A stretch of 64,000 nucleotides of DNA from the NCBI GenBank assembly GCA_017305715.1, contig JAFKKG010000011.1:62001-126000 (forward strand), given 5' to 3'. Below the pieces are notes generated by a model. It saw only the letters and a program-made list of their open reading frames with translations, was not told where the DNA came from and made no database searches. A program made the translations under genes and the position numbers. This stretch comes from Hyphomicrobiales bacterium (GTDB lineage Bacteria > Pseudomonadota > Alphaproteobacteria > Rhizobiales > Xanthobacteraceae). Shown here piece after piece: positions 16,810 to 26,128 of this stretch. Position 1 is the first letter of the stretch. Each line of letters starts with the position of its first letter.

Positions 16810-17256
16810 ATGACCGACATCTCGATCATCGAACTGCCCGGGCGGGTTTGTATCCGTGGGGCTACGCTTGCACTGGCCCTTGCAATCCCGCTATTTGCCG
16901 GGCTCATCCTGTTTGGTGGTGGCTTGCAGGGTGAAACCGCGCAATATGCCGGCGGGTGCAATCCGGTGAGCGCCGGAAAATGCCTGTGGGAAGCGCTGGT
17001 CTGCGTGGGAATGGGTCTTTTGATGCTTGCACTCTACCGGCGCTATGTCGACGAGCAGGGACCGCTCGCGCGGTGGCTTTCCGACGATGCGCTCGGCGCC
17101 TACCTGATCCATCCGCCGATCCTGCTGCATCCGGTCGCATGGGGCGCGGCGGCGAAAGCCATGTTGCTGACTGCTGTTGCCGCTACCGGCCGTTTCGCGG
17201 CGTCCGCCTTGGTGCTGCGGAAGTCACCGCTGCGCGCAATCGTCCAGAGCTTGTGA
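16810..17256 (+). CDS. Short membrane protein resembling the C-terminus of an acyltransferase-3 protein
   Basis: The 148-residue product has hydrophobic segments at about residues 19-38 (TLALALAIPLFAGLILFGG), 60-76 and 98-130. WLSDDALGAYLIHPPILL resembles the C-terminal helix region of acyltransferase-3 (OafA/NodX) proteins, which are normally 350 or more residues. The N-terminal catalytic His region is missing, so it is either a gene fragment or a small integral membrane protein. It lies 17 bp after glcD, and its stop overlaps the glcE ATG (TGATG), which implies translational coupling. Confidence 0.65.
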   Translation: MTDISIIELPGRVCIRGATLALALAIPLFAGLILFGGGLQGETAQYAGGCNPVSAGKCLWEALVCVGMGLLMLALYRRYVDEQGPLARWLSDDALGAYLIHPPILLHPVAWGAAAKAMLLTAVAATGRFAASALVLRKSPLRAIVQSL

Positions 17257-18494
17257 TGGACACCCTCAGGATACGAGACGCCCAGGACGTCGAGGACGCG
17301 GTACGCGCGGCGATCGCCAGCGAGCAGCCGCTGGAGATCGTCGGCCATGGCTCCAGACGCCTGATCGGCCAGCCGATGGCGACCAATGCCGTGCTCGAGC
17401 TGTCGGCGCTGAACGCCGTCACCGCCTATGAGCCGAACGAACTGATCATCACGGTCGAGGCCGGCGCGCCGCTGGCCGATGTGCAGTCGCTGATCGACAG
17501 CAAGAACCAGCAATTCGCCTTCGAGCCGATGGATACCTCCGTGCTGCTCGGCGTCTCCGGCGCCGGCACCATCGGCGGCATGATCGGCGCGGGTCTCGCC
17601 GGTCCGCGCCGCATCCGGGCCGGCGGCGCCCGCGATCATCTGCTGGGGGCGCATGCGGTGTCCGGCTTCGGCGACAGTTTCAAGACCGGGGGCCGGGTGG
17701 TGAAGAACGTCACCGGTTACGATCTCTGCAAATTGCTGGCGGGCTCGTGGGGCACGCTCGCTGTTATGACGGAAGTGACCTTGAAGGTGATGCCCAAGCC
17801 CGAGAGCGAACGCACGCTGGTGCTGCGCGGCCTCGATGATATCGCTGCCGTCAGGGCGATGACGGCAGCACTTGGCTCGCCGTACGACGTGTCGGGCGCG
17901 GCGCATCTGCCAAATTCGGCGTTCCGGGCCGCCGCAGGCGCATTCTCCGGCCTCGGTGCGCCGGGCCAGGCGGTCACCCTGTTGCGGCTGGAAGGCATCG
18001 CGGCCTCTGCCGCCGACCGTGGCCACTCGCTCGGCAAGACGCTCGCGCCGTTTGGCGCCGTTGAAATCCTGCAGGACGCGACCTCGGCGGCGGTCTGGAG
18101 TTCGATCCGCGACGTGCTGCCGTTTGCCGCCGATGGGGCGCTGGGGGCGTGGCCGGTGTGGCGGATCGTGTGTCCGCCCGCGGCGGGCGGCGCGCTCGGT
18201 CAGCAGCTTGCGCGCGACACCGGCGGCGACGTGATCTACGACTGGGCCGGCGGCCTGATCTGGGCGGCATTGCCGCCCAGGCCCGATGCGCAGGCGGCAC
18301 TGGTTCGGCAGCGTGTCGAAGCGGCCGGGGGACACGCCATGCTGGTTCGGGCGTCCGAACTGGTGCGGCGCAACGTGGACGTGTTTCATCCGCAATCCGC
18401 CGGCGTGGCCGCTTTGAGCGAACGGGTCCGTTCGAGCTTCGATCCCAAAAACATCCTCAACCGGGGCCGCCTGCTGCGGGCGGTCGCGCCATGA
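17256..18494 (+). CDS. glcE: Glycolate oxidase subunit GlcE (FAD-binding)
   Basis: The 412-residue protein has a PCMH-type FAD domain: LEIVGHGSRRLIGQPM near the start, ITVEAGAPLADVQ, GTIGGMIGAGLAGPRRIRAG, and TGGRVVKNVTGYDLCKLL with LLAGSWGTLAVMTEVTLKV. It is the second flavin subunit of the glycolate oxidase complex. Its ATG overlaps the stop of the preceding membrane frame, and its TGA overlaps the glcF ATG by four bases (ATGA), so the three are translationally linked. Length is slightly longer than the E. coli protein. Confidence 0.95.
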   Translation: MDTLRIRDAQDVEDAVRAAIASEQPLEIVGHGSRRLIGQPMATNAVLELSALNAVTAYEPNELIITVEAGAPLADVQSLIDSKNQQFAFEPMDTSVLLGVSGAGTIGGMIGAGLAGPRRIRAGGARDHLLGAHAVSGFGDSFKTGGRVVKNVTGYDLCKLLAGSWGTLAVMTEVTLKVMPKPESERTLVLRGLDDIAAVRAMTAALGSPYDVSGAAHLPNSAFRAAAGAFSGLGAPGQAVTLLRLEGIAASAADRGHSLGKTLAPFGAVEILQDATSAAVWSSIRDVLPFAADGALGAWPVWRIVCPPAAGGALGQQLARDTGGDVIYDWAGGLIWAALPPRPDAQAALVRQRVEAAGGHAMLVRASELVRRNVDVFHPQSAGVAALSERVRSSFDPKNILNRGRLLRAVAP

Positions 18495-19837
18495 AAACCG
18501 AATTCTCGCTCGCCCAACTGGCCGACCCCGATATCGCCGAAGCCGACAAGATCCTGCGCGCCTGCGTGCATTGCGGGTTCTGCACCGCGACCTGTCCGAC
18601 CTATGTGCTGCTCGGCGACGAACTCGATAGCCCGCGCGGCCGGATCTATCTCATCAAGGAAATGCTGGAGAAGGACCGCCCGCCCACGGCCGAGGTGGTC
18701 AAGCATATCGACCGCTGCCTGTCGTGCCTCGCCTGCATGACGACCTGCCCGTCGGGTGTGAACTACATGCATCTGGTCGATCAGGCGCGGGTCAGGATCG
18801 AACGGGATTATTCCAGGCCGTTGCCGGAGCGGGTTTTGCGCGCGGTGCTGGCTTTTGTGCTGCCGCGGCCCGGCCTGTTCCGCCTCAGCATGATCATGGC
18901 GCGGCTGGGGCGGCCATTGGCGGCGCTGTTGCCGTCGCCCAAAACCGCTTCGTCGACGCCCGGCCTGCTGCGGCGGATCAAGGCGATGCTGGCGCTGGCG
19001 CCCGGCCGCCTGCCGGCGCCGGGACCTGCCGGTGGCAGCGTTTTTCCGGCGATCGGGAAGCGGCGCGGGCGGGTCGCGCTGTTGCAGGGCTGCGCCCAGC
19101 AGGTGCTGGCGCCGCGGATCAACCAGGCCGCCATCAATCTGTTGACGCGCCACGGCGTCGAGGTGGTGCTGGTCAGGGACGAGCAATGCTGCGGCGCGCT
19201 CACCCATCACCTCGGCCGGGACGGCGACGCCCTGGCGCGCGCCCGCGCCAACATCAAAGTGTGGCAAAGCGAAGCGGAACGAGGCGGGCTCGACGCCATC
19301 CTGGTGACGGCGTCGGGCTGCGGCACGGTGATCAAGGACTATGGTTTCATGCTGCGCGAGGACCGCGAATTCGCCGCTCCCGCCGCGCGGATCTCCGCGC
19401 TGGCAAAGGATATCACCGAGTATCTCGCCGGGATCGATCTCAATCCGTCGCGCCAGCAAGGCGACGTCACCATCGCCTATCACTCGGCATGTTCGCTGCA
19501 GCACGGACAGAAAATCACGCACGCGCCGAAAGAATTGCTTTCCAAGAATGGATTCGTGGTGAAAGATGTACCCGAGAGCCATTTGTGTTGCGGTTCGGCG
19601 GGGACCTACAACATTCTCCAGCCCGACATTGCGAGCAGGTTGCGCGATCGCAAGATCGCCAACATTGCGACAGTCAAGCCGGACATGATCGCTGCGGGCA
19701 ATATTGGGTGCATGGTGCAAATTGCCGGCGGTACGTCTGTTCCTGTGGTGCACACGATTGAGCTTCTCGATTGGGCGACAGGCGGTCCAAAACCTGAATT
19801 GAAAGGGCCTGGACCGGCAAGGCCGGCATCGAACTGA
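18491..19837 (+). CDS. glcF: Glycolate oxidase iron-sulfur subunit GlcF
   Basis: The 448-residue protein carries two 4Fe-4S clusters at CVHCGFCTATCPTY (about residues 21-34) and CLSCLACMTTCPSGV (about 76-90). Two CCG domains follow, with EQCCGALTHHLG and LCCGSAGTYNILQP. It passes electrons from GlcDE to the respiratory chain at the membrane. The ATG overlaps the glcE stop. The gene ends the operon; the next gene starts 71 bp later with its own ribosome site. Confidence 0.95.
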   Translation: MKTEFSLAQLADPDIAEADKILRACVHCGFCTATCPTYVLLGDELDSPRGRIYLIKEMLEKDRPPTAEVVKHIDRCLSCLACMTTCPSGVNYMHLVDQARVRIERDYSRPLPERVLRAVLAFVLPRPGLFRLSMIMARLGRPLAALLPSPKTASSTPGLLRRIKAMLALAPGRLPAPGPAGGSVFPAIGKRRGRVALLQGCAQQVLAPRINQAAINLLTRHGVEVVLVRDEQCCGALTHHLGRDGDALARARANIKVWQSEAERGGLDAILVTASGCGTVIKDYGFMLREDREFAAPAARISALAKDITEYLAGIDLNPSRQQGDVTIAYHSACSLQHGQKITHAPKELLSKNGFVVKDVPESHLCCGSAGTYNILQPDIASRLRDRKIANIATVKPDMIAAGNIGCMVQIAGGTSVPVVHTIELLDWATGGPKPELKGPGPARPASN

Positions 19838-19908
19838 CTGCATTGAATTGACCGGCCGGCACTTCGAAGCGCTCGACGGACACGACCAGCGGCAACAGGA
19901 GGACCACG

Positions 19909-20292
19909 ATGGCTAAAGCGAAGAAGGCTAAGAAAAGCAAGAAGGCCAAAAAGGCCAAGAAGGCGGTAGCAGCGAAGAAGAAGTCAGCGAAGAAGTCGTC
20001 GAAGAAGGCCGCCAAGAAGTCGGCAAAGAAGGCTTCGAAGAAAGCCGCCAAGAAGTCGGCAAAGAAATCAGCCAAGAAGGCAGCGCCGAAAAAGGCTGCC
20101 AAGAAAGCCGCGAAGAAGAGTCCGGCCAAGAAAAAGAAAGCCGCTGCCAAGCCTGCTGCGCCGAAGCCTGCAGCCCCGGTGGCGGCTCCTGCGCCGGAGC
20201 CCGAACCCGCGCCGAGCTGGGCAACGCCGAGTTCGGAGCCGTCCACCCCGTCCTGGGGATCCGGCTCCGCCAATGGTGGCGATCAGCATTAG
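19909..20292 (+). CDS. Lys/Ala-rich histone H1-like protein
   Basis: The 127-residue protein is about 75 residues of Lys-Ala-Ser repeats (KKAKKAKK, KKSAKKSSKKAAKKSAKK) followed by an Ala/Pro-rich hinge (PKPAAPVAAPAPEPEPAP) and a Ser/Gly/Pro tail. The composition matches bacterial H1-like nucleoid proteins of the AlgP/Hc1 type that bind DNA through the basic part. No folded domain is visible. CAGGAGGAC before the ATG is a strong ribosome site, and a terminator follows 22 bp after the stop, so it is a monocistronic, well-expressed gene. Confidence 0.85.
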   Translation: MAKAKKAKKSKKAKKAKKAVAAKKKSAKKSSKKAAKKSAKKASKKAAKKSAKKSAKKAAPKKAAKKAAKKSPAKKKKAAAKPAAPKPAAPVAAPAPEPEPAPSWATPSSEPSTPSWGSGSANGGDQH

Positions 20293-20313
20293 CCAACGAC
20301 CATCCTTCAGAAA

Positions 20314-20342
20314 GCCGCAGCGTTCACCGCTGCGGCTTTTTT
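20314..20342 (+). terminator. Rho-independent terminator after the H1-like gene
   Basis: The 9-base arms GCCGCAGCG and CGCTGCGGC are separated by a 5-base loop and followed by six T residues. Confidence 0.92.
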
Positions 20343-20705
20343 CGTGAGCGCCGGTTTTTCGCGAAGCGGTCTGACCGGCTGCACCACGGGTTTTTACGGA
20401 GGCGGTTGATTCGGCCTCGATGCCGGTTGCCGTACCGCCGGCCCCTGTTGGCCTGCCCCGGATGCCGCCTGGCAGGCGCCAAAGACCGCCTAGATTGTTG
20501 TGGGAATGCAACACCCGCTGACAACATTTTCCGAAACGGCAAGAACGCCTAAAAAGGCGGCAGATGATCGACATTTTGGCTTCACGCCCGTGACGCCAGG
20601 TCGCAGATTGCAATCACGTTACTGAATTTGGTTGCAGTCGGTTATCGCTTGCCCTCGGGGGGCCATCGGAACGGGGCTGTTCTGGAAGGTGAAATGGGGA
20701 TCGTC
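20343..20705. other. Intergenic leader of the porin gene
   Basis: The 363-base gap holds no convincing gene in any frame. A short hairpin CGCCT-AAAAA-GGCG lies near 20548. The AT-richer stretch 20560-20640 is the likely porin promoter area, but no clear -35/-10 pair could be fixed. Confidence 0.5.
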
Positions 20706-21737
20706 ATGAAGAAACTGGCTTTGTTGGCAACGGCGCTGACAATGGTATCGGGCTCGGCTCTCGCGGCCGACATGTACGTCAAGGCCGCAAAGGCCCCGCC
20801 GCCGGTCGCGTTCGATCCCTGGGACGTCGCCTTCGGCAGCGCCATCATGAGCGACTACGTCTTCCGCGGTATCACCCAGTCCAACCACAAGCCTTCGGTC
20901 TCGGCCTATTTCGAGCCGCGCTACAACGTGACCAAGGACCTGCAGCTCTATGTCGGCGCCGCCGGCGAGAGCATTTCGTTCCCCAACCGCGCTGCCGCTG
21001 AAATCGACATCTACGGCGGTATCCGCCCGACCTTCGGCGCCTTTGCCTTCGACTTCGGTGTCTGGGGCTACCTGTATCCCGGCGGGACCTGCCAATACGG
21101 TGCGGCCTTCGATACGGCCGGCAAGCCGCTCGGAGCCGAATGCGCGACCAACTTCCTGGTCAACGGCAACGTCCTCAAGAAGAACGTGAGCTTCTTTGAA
21201 GGCTACGCCAAGGTCAATTACACCATCAACGACAACTGGCAGTTCGGCCTCAACGAATACTACACCCCGAGCTACCTGAACTCCGGCGCCTGGGGCAACT
21301 ACGCCTCGATCACCGGCAAGTACACCGCGCCCTCCACCACCTTCGGCTCCAGCGGCGTCGGCATGTACGTCTCGGGCGAGTTTGGCCGTCAGTGGCTCGG
21401 AACCTCCGATTCGTTCTACGGCACCGGCTTCACCAATCCCGGCTTTGCCGGTCCGTTCCCGAACGGCATCAAGTACGCCGATTACAACACCTGGAACATC
21501 GGCGTCGGCTTCACCTACAAGGTGTTCACGCTCGATCTGCGCTACTCCGACACCAACCTGTCGAAGGGTGACTGCAACGCCTTCACCAGCGATTTCGCAG
21601 CCCGCGGCAACATCACTTTGGCTTCCGGAACCAGCATCACCGCGATCAATCCGTCCGGCGTTGGCTCCAACTGGTGCGGCGCGGCCGGCATCGTCAAGCT
21701 CTCGGCTGACCTGACCGCGATGACCAACCTGAAGTAA
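20706..21737 (+). CDS. TorF family putative outer-membrane porin
   Basis: The 343-residue precursor has a signal peptide (MKKLALLATALTMVSGSALA-AD) and then a beta-barrel pattern with alternating aromatic strands: DPWDVAFGSAIMSDYVFRGITQSNHKPS is the signature of TorF/Gcw_chp proteins (TIGR02001-like). The later strands GFTYKVFTLDLRYSDTNLSKGDC fit a barrel with Cys-containing loops. It is predicted to lie in the outer membrane. An alternative ATG at 20694, with GGAAGGTG before it, adds four residues. A hairpin terminator follows. Confidence 0.88.
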   Translation: MKKLALLATALTMVSGSALAADMYVKAAKAPPPVAFDPWDVAFGSAIMSDYVFRGITQSNHKPSVSAYFEPRYNVTKDLQLYVGAAGESISFPNRAAAEIDIYGGIRPTFGAFAFDFGVWGYLYPGGTCQYGAAFDTAGKPLGAECATNFLVNGNVLKKNVSFFEGYAKVNYTINDNWQFGLNEYYTPSYLNSGAWGNYASITGKYTAPSTTFGSSGVGMYVSGEFGRQWLGTSDSFYGTGFTNPGFAGPFPNGIKYADYNTWNIGVGFTYKVFTLDLRYSDTNLSKGDCNAFTSDFAARGNITLASGTSITAINPSGVGSNWCGAAGIVKLSADLTAMTNLK

Positions 21738-21759
21738 GTCCTTCGCTTTCGAATATCAG

Positions 21760-21788
21760 GGGGCGGCAGAGCGATCTGCCGCCCCTTT
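21760..21788 (+). terminator. Probable terminator after the porin gene
   Basis: Arms of 11 bases (GGGGCGGCAGA and TCTGCCGCCCC) close a 4-base loop and are followed by a short TTT run, 16 bp before the start of the HPP gene. Confidence 0.75.
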
Positions 21789-21803
21789 GCTTTGGGGGCA
21801 CCC

Positions 21804-22322
21804 GTGGCGCTTTTGAAACGGGATTGGCGGCGCGCCGCGCGCGCGATCTTGCGCAACGACCATCGCAATGTCCGGGCGGGCGCGGTCGCGGGCCTCGGTG
21901 GTGCGCTTGCGATCGGCATCATGGAATGGTTTTCCATCGCCGCGCATTATCCGCTGGCCGTCATTCCCTTTGCGACATCGATCGTGCTGGTGATCGGATC
22001 GCCGGACGCCGAGCCGGCGCAGCCGCGCGCCTTGATCGGCGGCCATGTGGTCAGCGCGCTGGTCGGTCTTGCCGTGCTGAAGCTGACCGGCCCGCAGGCC
22101 TGGGCGGCGGCCGCTGCCGTCGGCCTTGCCATTCTCGCGATGTATGTGACCGGGACCTTTCATCCGCCGGCGGGGATCAATCCGCTGCTGGTGGTGTCCG
22201 GCCATCTGCCCTGGACGTTCCTGTTCGTGCCGGTGCTGGCGGGCGCGATGCTCCTGACCGCGTTTGCGCTGCTGTGGCATCGCTGGGTTCGCCGCCAGCC
22301 CTGGCCACGCCGCTGGCTGTAG
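21804..22322 (+). CDS. HPP family integral membrane protein
   Basis: The 172-residue membrane protein contains four hydrophobic helices and the conserved TGTFHPPAGINPLL motif that names the HPP family, plus SPDAEPAQPRALIGGHVVSALVG. HPP proteins include nitrite transporters of cyanobacteria and chloroplasts, but most are uncharacterised. A GTG start at 21804 preceded by a run of G residues is chosen; a TTG at 21792 is the alternative. The gene is convergent with the ABC exporter, with 9 bp between stops. Confidence 0.85.
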   Translation: MALLKRDWRRAARAILRNDHRNVRAGAVAGLGGALAIGIMEWFSIAAHYPLAVIPFATSIVLVIGSPDAEPAQPRALIGGHVVSALVGLAVLKLTGPQAWAAAAAVGLAILAMYVTGTFHPPAGINPLLVVSGHLPWTFLFVPVLAGAMLLTAFALLWHRWVRRQPWPRRWL

Positions 22323-22331
22323 CCGGCGCCG

Positions 22332-24074
22332 TTAGGCCTTGACGCCGACGACGTCCTGCAATGTGAAGCGGTCGCCGTCACGGACCACCGCGACATGGCG
22401 CTGGTGGAAGGCTTCGAGCGTCGAGCGATGGCCGATCGAGACGATGGTGGTTTGCGGCAGTTTCGAGCCGAGCAGATCATACAGCGCGGCCTCGGAAGGC
22501 TCGTCGAGCGAGGCCGTCGCCTCATCGAGGAACAGATATTGCGGGGCGTGCAACAGCGCGCGCGCCAGCCCGAGGCGCTGCTGCTCGCCAAGCGAGAGCA
22601 TCCGGTTCCAATGCGCGTGCTCCTGCAACCGGTCCGCCAGCTTGGGCAGGCCAACCGATATCAGCGCTTCCCGGACCTGGTTGGCGCTGAAGCTTTCGGT
22701 TTCGCCGGGATAGGCGATCGCACCATGCAGCGATCCGATCGGGAAATAAGGCCGCTGCGGCAGCATCAGCAGCGACGCCTCGGCGGGAATGGCGATCGAG
22801 CCGCTGCCGAACGGCCAGATGCCCGCGATGGCGCGGAACAACGTCGACTTGCCGGAGCCCGACGGGCCCGTGAGCAGGGTGCGCTCGCCGCCGCGAAGGC
22901 TGAGCCCATCGGCCGAGAGCAGCGGCGTGCCGTTCGGCAGCTGCAGCTTGAGCTGGCGCAGGTCGATCGCCTTGCCGCCCTTCGATGCCACGACGCCGAT
23001 CGAGTCGCGCGATTTCTCCAGCGCCATGGCGTCGGCGATCGCCGATTCAAATCCGTCGAGCCGGGCGACGATGGCGCGCCAGTCGGCCAGCGTGCGATAG
23101 ATCGTGACGAAGATCGACAGCGCCGTCTGCACGCTGCCGAAAGCACCCGCGGTCTGCGTCAGGCCGCCAAGCAGGACCTTTTTTTCGAAATAGGCCGGCG
23201 CCACCAGGATGTATGGGAAGATCACCGCGGCTTGCGAGTAGCTCCTGGTGAACGCGGTCAGCCGCTTGGTCCGGCTCATGATGCCGTACCAGTTTTCGAT
23301 CACGTGGCTGAAACGCCCCCACAGCCCGAGGCGCTCCGCGCGCTCGCCCTGCAACAGCGCGATCTGCTCGGAGTTCTCCCGGGCCCGAACCAGGTTGAAG
23401 CGGAAATCGGCCTCGAATTGCTGCTGCTTGAAATCAAGCCGCACCAACGGCGAGCCGATCCACTGCGTCAGCGCCGTACCGATGACGGCGTAGATCAGCG
23501 CGGCCCAGACTAGGTAGCCCGGGATGGCGTATTCCTTGCCGAACAGGTGCAAGGGTGCTTCTGCAGACAGTCCCCACAGGATGACGACAAAAGAACAGAG
23601 CGTCACCACCGAACTCAAAAGGGTCAGCCCGATATAGAGCGTCCGCTCGACAAACAGGTTGACGTCCTCGGCGATGCGCTGGTCCGGATTGTCGGCGGCG
23701 TCGCCTTGCAATTGCATGCGGTAGTGATTGGCGCCGTGCAGCCATTCGCCGAGATAGTGTTGGGTCAGCCAGCGCCGCCAGCGGATCTGCAGCCATTGAT
23801 TGAGGTAGAGCTGGTAGACCGAGAGCACGACGAAGCTCGTTGCAATCAAGCAAAAGACCCCGATCTCCCTGACGAAGACGTCCCAATTATATTCCTGCAG
23901 CGCGTTGAAGAAGCGAGCCTGCCACTGGTTCAGCAGCACGTCGATCGCGACCAGCGCCAGTTCGATCGCGATGACAGCGGCGAGCAGCGCGCGGCCGGCC
24001 CATTTGTCTTCGGAACTGAAATAGGGAGCAGCGATCCGCCATACGGTCGCAAGCGTCGAGCGGATGCTGTTCAC
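22332..24074 (-). CDS. ABC transporter with fused permease and ATPase (SbmA/YddA-like, ABC_membrane_2)
   Basis: The 580-residue protein has about six hydrophobic segments in residues 20-320, with the family block NPDQRIAEDVNLFVERTLY. An ATPase domain follows: Walker A TGPSGSGKSTLFRAIAG (about 412-428), signature LSLGEQQRLGLARAL and Walker B YLFLDEATASLD. It belongs to the group that includes E. coli YddA and, by its membrane part, SbmA/BacA, which move peptides or cobalamin-like molecules. Direction and substrate cannot be told. It is a single gene, convergent with HPP. Confidence 0.9.
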   Translation of the reverse strand: MNSIRSTLATVWRIAAPYFSSEDKWAGRALLAAVIAIELALVAIDVLLNQWQARFFNALQEYNWDVFVREIGVFCLIATSFVVLSVYQLYLNQWLQIRWRRWLTQHYLGEWLHGANHYRMQLQGDAADNPDQRIAEDVNLFVERTLYIGLTLLSSVVTLCSFVVILWGLSAEAPLHLFGKEYAIPGYLVWAALIYAVIGTALTQWIGSPLVRLDFKQQQFEADFRFNLVRARENSEQIALLQGERAERLGLWGRFSHVIENWYGIMSRTKRLTAFTRSYSQAAVIFPYILVAPAYFEKKVLLGGLTQTAGAFGSVQTALSIFVTIYRTLADWRAIVARLDGFESAIADAMALEKSRDSIGVVASKGGKAIDLRQLKLQLPNGTPLLSADGLSLRGGERTLLTGPSGSGKSTLFRAIAGIWPFGSGSIAIPAEASLLMLPQRPYFPIGSLHGAIAYPGETESFSANQVREALISVGLPKLADRLQEHAHWNRMLSLGEQQRLGLARALLHAPQYLFLDEATASLDEPSEAALYDLLGSKLPQTTIVSIGHRSTLEAFHQRHVAVVRDGDRFTLQDVVGVKA

Positions 24075-24375
24075 AGATCGTCGTCTCCGGGGGTGGGCCT
24101 TAAAGGCCTGAAAGAACGGAAGAATCCAGAATTAGACTAAAGTCGTATATTTCCTCGCCTGCGGCGGCTTGTCGCGGCGTCCGGGCAGACCCTAGCATGG
24201 CTTCACGGAGAAGGGCGGGGGACCTCCGGACTTCGCGAGGTTGTGAGAGGTTTTCGGCGTAAGCCGGACCAGCAGTCGAATTCGCGCATTCATACGACGA
24301 CGCTTCCGCATCAGCAGGCATGACTGACCGTCGATGCGGCCGGGTGCCCAATAATAATCCGGGGAGAATCCGCTC
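24075..24375. other. Divergent intergenic region between the ABC transporter and lactate permease
   Basis: No gene is supported in these 301 bases. The segment about 24190-24330 translates on the minus strand as a short frame ending KSGGPPPFSVKPC, a sequence I recall as a recurrent spurious frame in Bradyrhizobium genomes. It is therefore probably a dispersed repeat or degenerate element rather than a gene. No clear promoter boxes were fixed. Confidence 0.4.
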
Positions 24376-26040
24376 ATGTGGAATCAAATCTATGATCCGC
24401 TCAACAACACGACATTGTCGACGCTGGCCGCTGCCGTACCTGTTGTCACGCTGCTGGTCTTGATCGCCAGCGGCAAGGTCAAGGCGCATATCGCGGCCAT
24501 CATCGCGCTGGTCGTCGCCAACATCATCACCATCGCGGTGTACCACATGCCCACCAACATGTCGGTGCGGGCATCGCTGCTCGGCGTGGTGGCCGGATTT
24601 TTCCCGATCGGCTGGATCGTGCTGAACGTGATCTTTCTCTATCAGGTCACGGTGTCGACCGGCCGCTTCGAATTGCTGAAGCGCGCGGTCGGCGGCGTCA
24701 CCGAAGACCGGCGGCTGCAACTGCTGCTGATCGCGTTTTCCTTCGGCGCGTTCTTCGAGGGGGCGTCGGGATTCGGTACTCCCGTCGCGATCACCGGATC
24801 CATCCTGATCGGCCTCGGCTTCTCGCCGCTGGCGGCCTCCGGCCTGTCGCTGATCGCCAACACGGCGCCGGTGGCTTACGGCGCGCTCGGCACGCCGATC
24901 CAGGGACTGGCCTCGGTCACCGGCCTCGATCCCTATATCCTCGGCGCGATGGTCGGCCGGCAATTGCCGGTGTTCTCGCTGATCGTGCCGTTCTGGGTGG
25001 TGTGGGCCTTTGCCGGCTGGAAGGGCATGAAGGACGTGTGGCCGGCCATTCTGGTCACCGGGGTCACGTTCGCGATTCCGCAATTCGTGATCTCGAACTA
25101 CATCAACCCCTGGATCGTCGACATCGGCGCCTCGCTGATCTCGATGGGCTGCCTGATCCTGTTCCTGAAGGTGTGGCAGCCGAAGGTGCTGTGGCTGTCG
25201 CCCGCCTTGCGCGGCAGGGACGAATCGGCGGCGACCATGACGACGCCGAAGCCGATGGACAAGACGCCGCTCACGCAAGGCGAATTGTGGAGCGCGCTGC
25301 TGCCATGGATCATCGTCTGCATCGTGATGCTGATCTGGGGCAATGGGGCGTTCAAGACCTGGGCCAACGCCAACTTCGTCTGGAACTATCCGGTCCCCGA
25401 ACTGCACAACATGATCAACAAGGTGCCGCCGGTCGCCGCCAAGCCGACGCCGGAAGGCGCGGTGTTCGGGTTCACCTATCTGTCGTTCACCGGGACCGGC
25501 ATGCTGATCGCGGCGATCATCTCCGGCTTCCTGATGGGGGTCGGGCCGGGCCGGCTGATCGGCGAATATGGCCGCACCATCAAGCTGTGCGCGATCTCGC
25601 TGATCACGATCTCGGCGATGCTTGCGATCGGCACGCTGACGCGGCTCTCCGGCGTCGACGCTACGCTCGGCCTCGCGTTCGCCGCCACCGGCGTGCTCTA
25701 TCCCTTCTTCGGCACCTTGCTCGGTTGGCTCGGCGTGGCGCTGACGGGATCGGACACCGCCTCCAACGTGCTGTTCGGCAATCTGCAGAAGATCACGTCC
25801 GAACAACTCGGCCTGTCGCCGATCCTGATGAGTGCCGCCAACTCCTCGGGCGGCGTCATGGGCAAGATGATCGACGCGCAATCGATCGTCGTCGCCTCCA
25901 CCGCGACCAACTGGTACGGCCACGAAGGCTCCATCCTTCGCTACGTGTTCCTGCATTCGATCGTGCTGGCGTGCCTCGTCGGCCTGCTCGTGACGCTGCA
26001 GGCCTACGTCTATCCGTTCACCCTGATGGTCCTGAAATAA
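24376..26040 (+). CDS. lctP: L-lactate permease (LctP family)
   Basis: The 554-residue polytopic protein matches LctP length and motifs: AFFEGASGFGTPVAITGSILIGLG, NTAPVAYGALGTPIQGLASVTGLDP and the late NSSGGVMGKMIDAQSIVVA. About twelve to fourteen hydrophobic segments are present. It would import lactate (and possibly glycolate) with protons across the inner membrane. The glcDEF oxidase 5 kb upstream could use the same substrate class, though the two are not in one operon. GGGGAGAA precedes the ATG. Confidence 0.93.
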   Translation: MWNQIYDPLNNTTLSTLAAAVPVVTLLVLIASGKVKAHIAAIIALVVANIITIAVYHMPTNMSVRASLLGVVAGFFPIGWIVLNVIFLYQVTVSTGRFELLKRAVGGVTEDRRLQLLLIAFSFGAFFEGASGFGTPVAITGSILIGLGFSPLAASGLSLIANTAPVAYGALGTPIQGLASVTGLDPYILGAMVGRQLPVFSLIVPFWVVWAFAGWKGMKDVWPAILVTGVTFAIPQFVISNYINPWIVDIGASLISMGCLILFLKVWQPKVLWLSPALRGRDESAATMTTPKPMDKTPLTQGELWSALLPWIIVCIVMLIWGNGAFKTWANANFVWNYPVPELHNMINKVPPVAAKPTPEGAVFGFTYLSFTGTGMLIAAIISGFLMGVGPGRLIGEYGRTIKLCAISLITISAMLAIGTLTRLSGVDATLGLAFAATGVLYPFFGTLLGWLGVALTGSDTASNVLFGNLQKITSEQLGLSPILMSAANSSGGVMGKMIDAQSIVVASTATNWYGHEGSILRYVFLHSIVLACLVGLLVTLQAYVYPFTLMVLK

Positions 26041-26128
26041 AGGGCGCGCCCGAATTGGCGGCCAACAATCGCCGCGGCCGGGAACAAGTCCAGCTTCCTG
26101 GCCGCGGTCAGCGCCGCTGCGGGCCTGA

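Noticed and set aside
22332-24074. The ABC transporter as the exporter of the double-Gly peptides
   Set aside because: It has no N-terminal C39 peptidase domain (no Cys/His pair near the start) and is not adjacent to the peptides; a role in their export would be speculation.
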